A stretch of 11,454 nt of DNA, taken from positions 1 through 11,454 of the forward strand of contig MU859512.1 of assembly GCA_033297205.1 (NCBI GenBank), written 5' to 3'. The stretch comes from Pseudoneurospora amorphoporcata (Eukaryota > Ascomycota > Sordariomycetes > Sordariales > Sordariaceae). Both the position numbers and the translations under genes were made by a program. Below the pieces are notes generated by a model. That model worked only from the letters and a program-made list of their open reading frames with translations, was not told the DNA's origin and searched no databases. Shown here piece by piece: positions 8,485 to 11,454 of the stretch (the first letter of the stretch is position 1; each line of letters starts with the position of its first letter).

Positions 8485-8540
8485 GTCAATAATTAGGTAG
8501 GTCGTTCGGAGGCTTGGGTCTCGTAAGATGTTGGTGAAGA
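8484..8540 (-). pseudogene. Relic of NLR NACHT domain (Walker B region)
   Basis: These 57 bp match 4188-4244 of the NLR gene, in the same orientation, with three differences, all transitions. On the minus strand they read VFTNILRDPSLRTTYLIID, the segment ending in the Walker B strand of the NACHT domain (the intact gene has TNILRDPSLRTTYLVID). Both sides are unrelated to NACHT sequence: duplicated NLR 3' flank to the left and other sequence to the right. This is a scrap left by rearrangement or deletion of a paralogous copy, not a gene. Confidence 0.85.
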
Positions 8541-8774
8541 CTGGCTAGAGGCGGCGGACGCGGAGGAGTTTGATCCAGATCACGACGACAATAACGTGCC
8601 CGCGAGAAAAGGGACACAACTAATAAGACGACACGTCGGTGCGAATAAGTAATGCGAGGCGGTAACGCGAGGGTTTTAGGGTCTGCACTCACTTTATATA
8701 TATTCTAGCTTTCTGTGCATTTTGCACGACTCGGGACGAGTCTTTTTCTACCGGGGGGTGATATTACGGCACTG
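8536..8774 (+). mobile_element. Possible 3' remnant of a hAT-type DNA transposon
   Basis: From 8536 an open frame ends at TAA 8650-8652. Its residues include DWLEAADAEEFDPDHDD and a basic end RRHVGANK, with G/C-rich codons unlike the surroundings; this looks like the last codons of a real protein. About 120 bp later comes CCGGGGGGTGATATTACGGC ending in ACTG at 8774; read from the other strand this begins CAGTGCCGTAATATCACC, and CAGTG is a common start of hAT terminal repeats. A hairpin GACTCG-GGA-CGAGTC (8728-8742) with five T follows the frame. A DWL motif near the transposase C-terminus is seen in fungal hATs, from memory. The other end is missing and the identity is a guess. Confidence 0.3.
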
Positions 8775-8930
8775 GCGGATGGGTCCCGGCACGTGATGTC
8801 GTACCGCGTGCACAGGCCACCTTAGCCCTGGGTTAAAACGCTAGGCGCCAGGCGCGCCTTTGCACGTTTTCCTCTTTTTATTCTTTATCTTGCAATTCTA
8901 CTACAGACCTAGAGTCAACGTATTCAGCTT

Positions 8931-9363
8931 TGTTATTACGAACTTAATGAGTACACGGACCAACCAAGCTACCGGGGACACAACAGTCACGCCAAGACGA
9001 GATGCGTGTAACCTCAGACGGGAATTGGGCCAAGGGCGCAGCAAAGGAGTGCTCACGACTGCAAGCAACGCTCACGAGGGTGAGCAGCACCCACGGGGTG
9101 AGCGGACCTACAATACCTAAGGGACTCACGACTGCGTGAGTAGCCGGAGACAGATATCTCGCATAGGGGCGAGGAGGTATAAAGGGGCGACTGGAGAACT
9201 CAAGATTGCCAGATAGTTTGACAGTAGTCAATTGAGCATTATCACCAGAGACCAGTATAACGCATCATACTTATTGTGAACCTTTTGGCTTCACCGAACT
9301 GCACTTGATAGTCTTTACCTTCAGCTATCCCACGTAGGCAGATCAAGTCTGCCGTTCGTCACA
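8931..9363 (+). mobile_element. LTR alpha-1, older copy
   Basis: It starts TGTTATTACGAACTT and ends GCCGTTCGTCACA. It aligns with alpha-2 from CGGACCAACC onward, and very closely from the TATAAA to the end (shared AGTCAATTGA, GTGAACCTTTTGGC, TTCACCGAAC). It is about 45 bp longer, mainly in the upstream part, which carries the GCTCAC/GTGAGC hairpins. No target duplication is found (AGCTT versus GGTTG), pointing to later recombination or decay. Confidence 0.8.
9178..9183 (+). promoter_or_regulatory. TATA box of LTR alpha-1
   Basis: TATAAA followed by GGGGCGACTGGAGAACTCA. The box and the sequence after it are conserved in alpha-2, consistent with a U3 promoter and transcription start region. 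Confidence 0.5.
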
Positions 9364-10211
9364 GGTTGGCACGTCGAACGCCGCCAAGATGTAGGCGTTT
9401 TCCTATTCCACAGCCCTGCCCCGTATGCATCTCTCTCAGTCAATCGACTAACCACGGTTACTACAAACCAATCAGTAACAGTCTTCTGACCAACCTGGAG
9501 GTGCAATCTCGGTGTTTCAGAACGGTCAATTTTTCTCGTAATCTGCCCAATTGTATTAATCTCTTTAGCGCCGCCTCCACACTCACCGTAATGCCTCCGT
9601 AACGAACGATTTGATACGGGAGGTGATTGTTCAGTTTTTTGACCCTACCACGTGATTAAAAGACCCGATTGATATCCTTCTCACTCCCATACACAAGCTT
9701 AGTGAGGGCCAGACTAGTAGTTGGGTCGGTGACGACCAGCGAATCCCTGGTCTTGTGCCCAGCCGGCTCACGGTCAGCCGTGCCTGCCGGGCTGGGCCCA
9801 CTTCTTCCCAGCACCACCACGCTTAGCTAGCCTTTTCCCCGCGATCGTTCGTAGCTCTGTTTCCTTCTTCAATACAACATCTTCTCTCTCTCGCCCTCTT
9901 TGTCCCTCTAGTCCAAGACCTGGTGTTGTATGCTTTTTTTTTGTGCAATGTACATTTTGCATTGTGGTTTTTCTTCTATCTCTTTTTCTGTATGTTCCTT
10001 GATGCGTGTTTGTCTATACGGTATGTTTTTCGATATGTTCTTTTAGTACTTATTTTTTTTTTATGGCTTTTTGTTTTATGGCTGGCTGTATGTTCGACCG
10101 AGATTCTAAGGTTCCGCCGATGCTATGCCGAAACCTGCCCTAGGCGCTGCTTAAATCTGGAGTGTCTTCGGTATTTAAGCTGAATCCTGTTAGGTACCGT
10201 ACTGGGAAGAT
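9364..10211. other. Gene-free stretch between the two alpha LTRs
   Basis: About 850 bp lie between LTRs alpha-1 and alpha-2, but there is no gag, protease, integrase or reverse transcriptase frame, so this is not the inside of a retroelement. It holds the palindrome at 9757-9797, a pyrimidine-rich tract near 9880-9910 and a T-rich tract at about 9930-10080, which creates a meaningless hydrophobic open frame. Confidence 0.6.
9757..9797. repeat. Nested G/C-rich palindrome
   Basis: GCCCAGCCGGC (9757-9767) pairs with GCCGGGCTGGGC (9786-9797) with a single bulged G, and the loop contains the smaller inverted pair ACGG-TCAG-CCGT. It could form a cruciform or a long hairpin. No function is evident. 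Confidence 0.5.
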
Positions 10212-10216
10212 GCACC

Positions 10217-10604
10217 TGTTACGGACTTGAGCGATAACGCGGACCAACCAGGTTGTCAGGATGTGACAGCCCCGCTTACGATAAGATAGTGTGACGTAGG
10301 ACCAGGAATAGGGACAGGGGAACGCCCGAAGGGCGCTCACAAAGAGGAAGTGCTCACCGTGAGCAGAACACCATCGTGAGCAGACACCAACCAGGCAAAT
10401 GGGAGACAAGGTGTCAAAAGTATAAAGGAACGACTGGAGAACTCAGATTGTCAGATAGTTCGACAGTAGTCAATTGATCATTATCACCGAGACACGTATG
10501 ACGCTACCATACTTGTTGTGAACCTTTTGGCTTCACCGAACGACTCTGATAGTTTAATACCTTCAGCTATCTCACTTAGGCAGATCAGACTGCCGTTCGT
10601 CACA
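10217..10604 (+). mobile_element. Solo LTR alpha-2 with intact target duplication
   Basis: It starts TGTTACGGACTTGAGC, ends GCCGTTCGTCACA and is 388 bp long. The 5-bp duplication GCACC is perfect at 10212-10216 and 10605-10609. It is homologous to alpha-1 at 8931-9363. No gag or pol sequence lies next to it, so it is a solo LTR from LTR-LTR recombination. The 5-bp duplication and TG...CA ends fit Ty1/copia or Ty3/gypsy elements; which one cannot be decided from the LTR alone. Confidence 0.93.
10421..10426 (+). promoter_or_regulatory. TATA box of LTR alpha-2
   Basis: TATAAA followed by GGAACGACTGGAGAACTCA, at the same place in the LTR as the box at 9178 in alpha-1. It lies just after the hairpin-rich upstream part, including TGCTCACCGTGAGCA at 10351-10365. 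Confidence 0.5.
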
Positions 10605-10657
10605 GCACCCCATGACACTGAGTGTAGGGTCCTAGATTGAATGTAAACAAAACATTT

Positions 10658-11092
10658 GATCATACTAAAACTTCCAATGTTAGAACAACATCCAATGTTG
10701 AAGGCCTTATAAGCAATAAAAGCTAGGTACTTTGCCTTCTAATTCTTAAAGATCAAAGTACCTAAGCAATTTCTCATACAACTGGAAGGCTTGAGTGGTT
10801 CCTGACTACCAACCGCTTGGCTGGTTGGAAACGAGTTCAAAAAGTTTGGTTATGACGAGGAATCGAATAAGAGTTACGAGTGCGAATGAAAATGAAGAAT
10901 TACTTTATTATTTACTTAGCTACTGAGCCAAATGGTTGTTTCTAAAAGAAAGGGCTGGAGGGGTGGGAAGGAAGGACTTTGAGACTGAGAAATTTAAGGT
11001 TTTGGACCCGACCTAGGTCTAGGTGCAACGCCCTATATTATAGCGCCTTCAACTTTGGATGTCAAAGCAACATTGAAAGTCTAGGATGTACC
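10658..11092. repeat. MITE-like element with imperfect terminal inverted repeats
   Basis: The 47 bases at 10658-10704 align without gaps to the reverse complement of 11046-11092, with about two thirds identical, best over the inner part (ACATCCAA.GTTGAAGG in both arms). The motif CCAATGTT or a close variant recurs within the arms. The interior of about 340 bp is A/T-rich and has no coding potential. The exact ends and target duplication are not resolved, so this is only a candidate non-autonomous DNA element. Confidence 0.35.
10725..10763. repeat. Hairpin inside the MITE-like region
   Basis: AGGTACTTTG at 10725-10734 is a perfect inverted match to CAAAGTACCT at 10754-10763, with a 19-nt loop. 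It lies within the possible MITE interior. Confidence 0.5.
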
Positions 11093-11359
11093 CCCCTTGG
11101 TAGGCATTGGATGTCCTAAAACCCATTTCCCCGCTATGGTATATAGTATGGACAGGCGAAATACAAAGATAGAGGAAAGCTAGGTATGGGTTTGATAATG
11201 AGAAGGGCTGCAAGACCCTTATACCTAGAGGTAAATTGAAATTGTGTGACTACAAGTGTTTCCTCCTCCTCCCCGTTTTGGTAGAAACACACGAAACTTC
11301 CCGTCCGCTGTACACTATGGTTTGGGTTTATGTTTCTCCGTGGACACACAATGCCAGAT

Positions 11360-11454
11360 TGTCACACGGACATTGCCCACAGTCCAGGGGTTAGGATCGC
11401 AAGACTCAACAGAGCCTCAACGCCTAGCATTAGCCTCAAGATGCTCAGTGGCCT
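11360..11454 (-). mobile_element. Partial LTR gamma-3 at the window edge, inverted
   Basis: These 95 bases are the reverse complement of 6783-6877 with a single difference (C versus T, in the motif GAGGYTAATGC) and no gaps. They contain the shared gamma end CCGTGTGACA at the 11360 side, and the element continues beyond the window. The identity to gamma-1 is much closer than that of gamma-1 to gamma-2, so these two copies are recent relatives or have been converted. Confidence 0.82.

Larger units (their letters stand above)
10610..11359. other. Gene-free stretch right of LTR alpha-2
   Basis: It contains the MITE-like candidate and is otherwise A/T-rich sequence ending at the inverted LTR gamma-3. 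The open frame on the minus strand around 11134-11349 has no recognisable domain and abuts the LTR; I do not call it a gene. Confidence 0.55.

Noticed and set aside
8728..8747. Bacterial-type intrinsic terminator (hairpin plus T5)
   Set aside because: The stem is 6 bp with a 3-nt loop and resembles one, but the window is fungal; more likely part of a transposon end or chance.
9044..9141. CRISPR-like array from the repeated GCTCAC/GTGAGC motifs
   Set aside because: The motifs are 6-7 bp, irregularly spaced, occur in both orientations inside an LTR, and the genome is eukaryotic.
9923..10183. Small membrane protein
   Set aside because: The hydrophobic residues come from a T-rich tract (TTT and CTT codons); there is no signal, no homologous pattern and no context support.
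8931..10604. One full LTR retrotransposon bounded by the two alpha LTRs
   Set aside because: The interval between them has no gag or pol frame, alpha-2 has its own perfect target duplication, and the two LTRs differ by many changes and about 45 bp in length.

Overview
The window looks like an accessory, repeat-rich stretch of a filamentous ascomycete (Pezizomycotina) genome. I infer this from a fungal NACHT-WD40 (NWD) NOD-like receptor gene with two very short introns (45 and 52 nt, GTACGT/GTAAGT donors, CTAAC branch sites, GCAG/TATAG acceptors), from solo LTRs, and from C-to-T/G-to-A changes in duplicated sequence that resemble repeat-induced point mutation (RIP). A eurotiomycete such as Aspergillus, Penicillium or Talaromyces is my guess; it is not proven by the sequence.

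Layout. 1-596: no gene; it holds a truncated minus-strand LTR (84-344, family beta). 597-1025: the 3' flank of the NLR gene, which is partly duplicated elsewhere in the window. 1026-5964, minus strand: one apparently intact three-exon gene encoding about 1613 residues. In order it has a basic N-terminus, an 18-residue Pro/Thr/Ala-rich repeat, a NACHT_N (NWD NACHT N-terminal) domain, a NACHT ATPase, a helical linker, twelve nearly identical 42-residue WD40 repeats and a conserved C-terminal tail. A TATA box lies about 70 nt upstream of the start codon. 6038-11454: no intact gene, but a graveyard of mobile and duplicated DNA. It holds LTR gamma-1 (6410-6877), a broken copy of the NLR 3' end (6878-7194), LTR gamma-2 (7335-8250) with an LTR beta nested inside it (7411-7793), a second piece of NLR 3' flank (8274-8484) fused to a 57-bp scrap of NACHT coding sequence (8484-8540), a possible hAT transposon end (8536-8774), two LTRs of family alpha (8931-9363 and 10217-10604), a MITE-like inverted repeat (10658-11092), and the end of an inverted third gamma LTR running off the window (11360-11454).

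How it fits together. The only gene likely to make protein is the NLR, a cytosolic STAND-type receptor of the HET-E/HET-D/HNWD kind. In that family NACHT oligomerisation is triggered by ligand recognition through highly conserved, fast-evolving WD40 repeats, giving heterokaryon-incompatibility or immune-like signalling. The rest records the turnover of such loci: pieces of a paralogous NLR copy, stop codons of RIP type, and retroelement insertions with recognisable 5-bp target-site duplications (GCACC, GCCTT, ATACC). The most striking points are the homogenised WD40 array, whose differences between repeats include several RIP-compatible codon changes, and the layered insertions that can be ordered in time.
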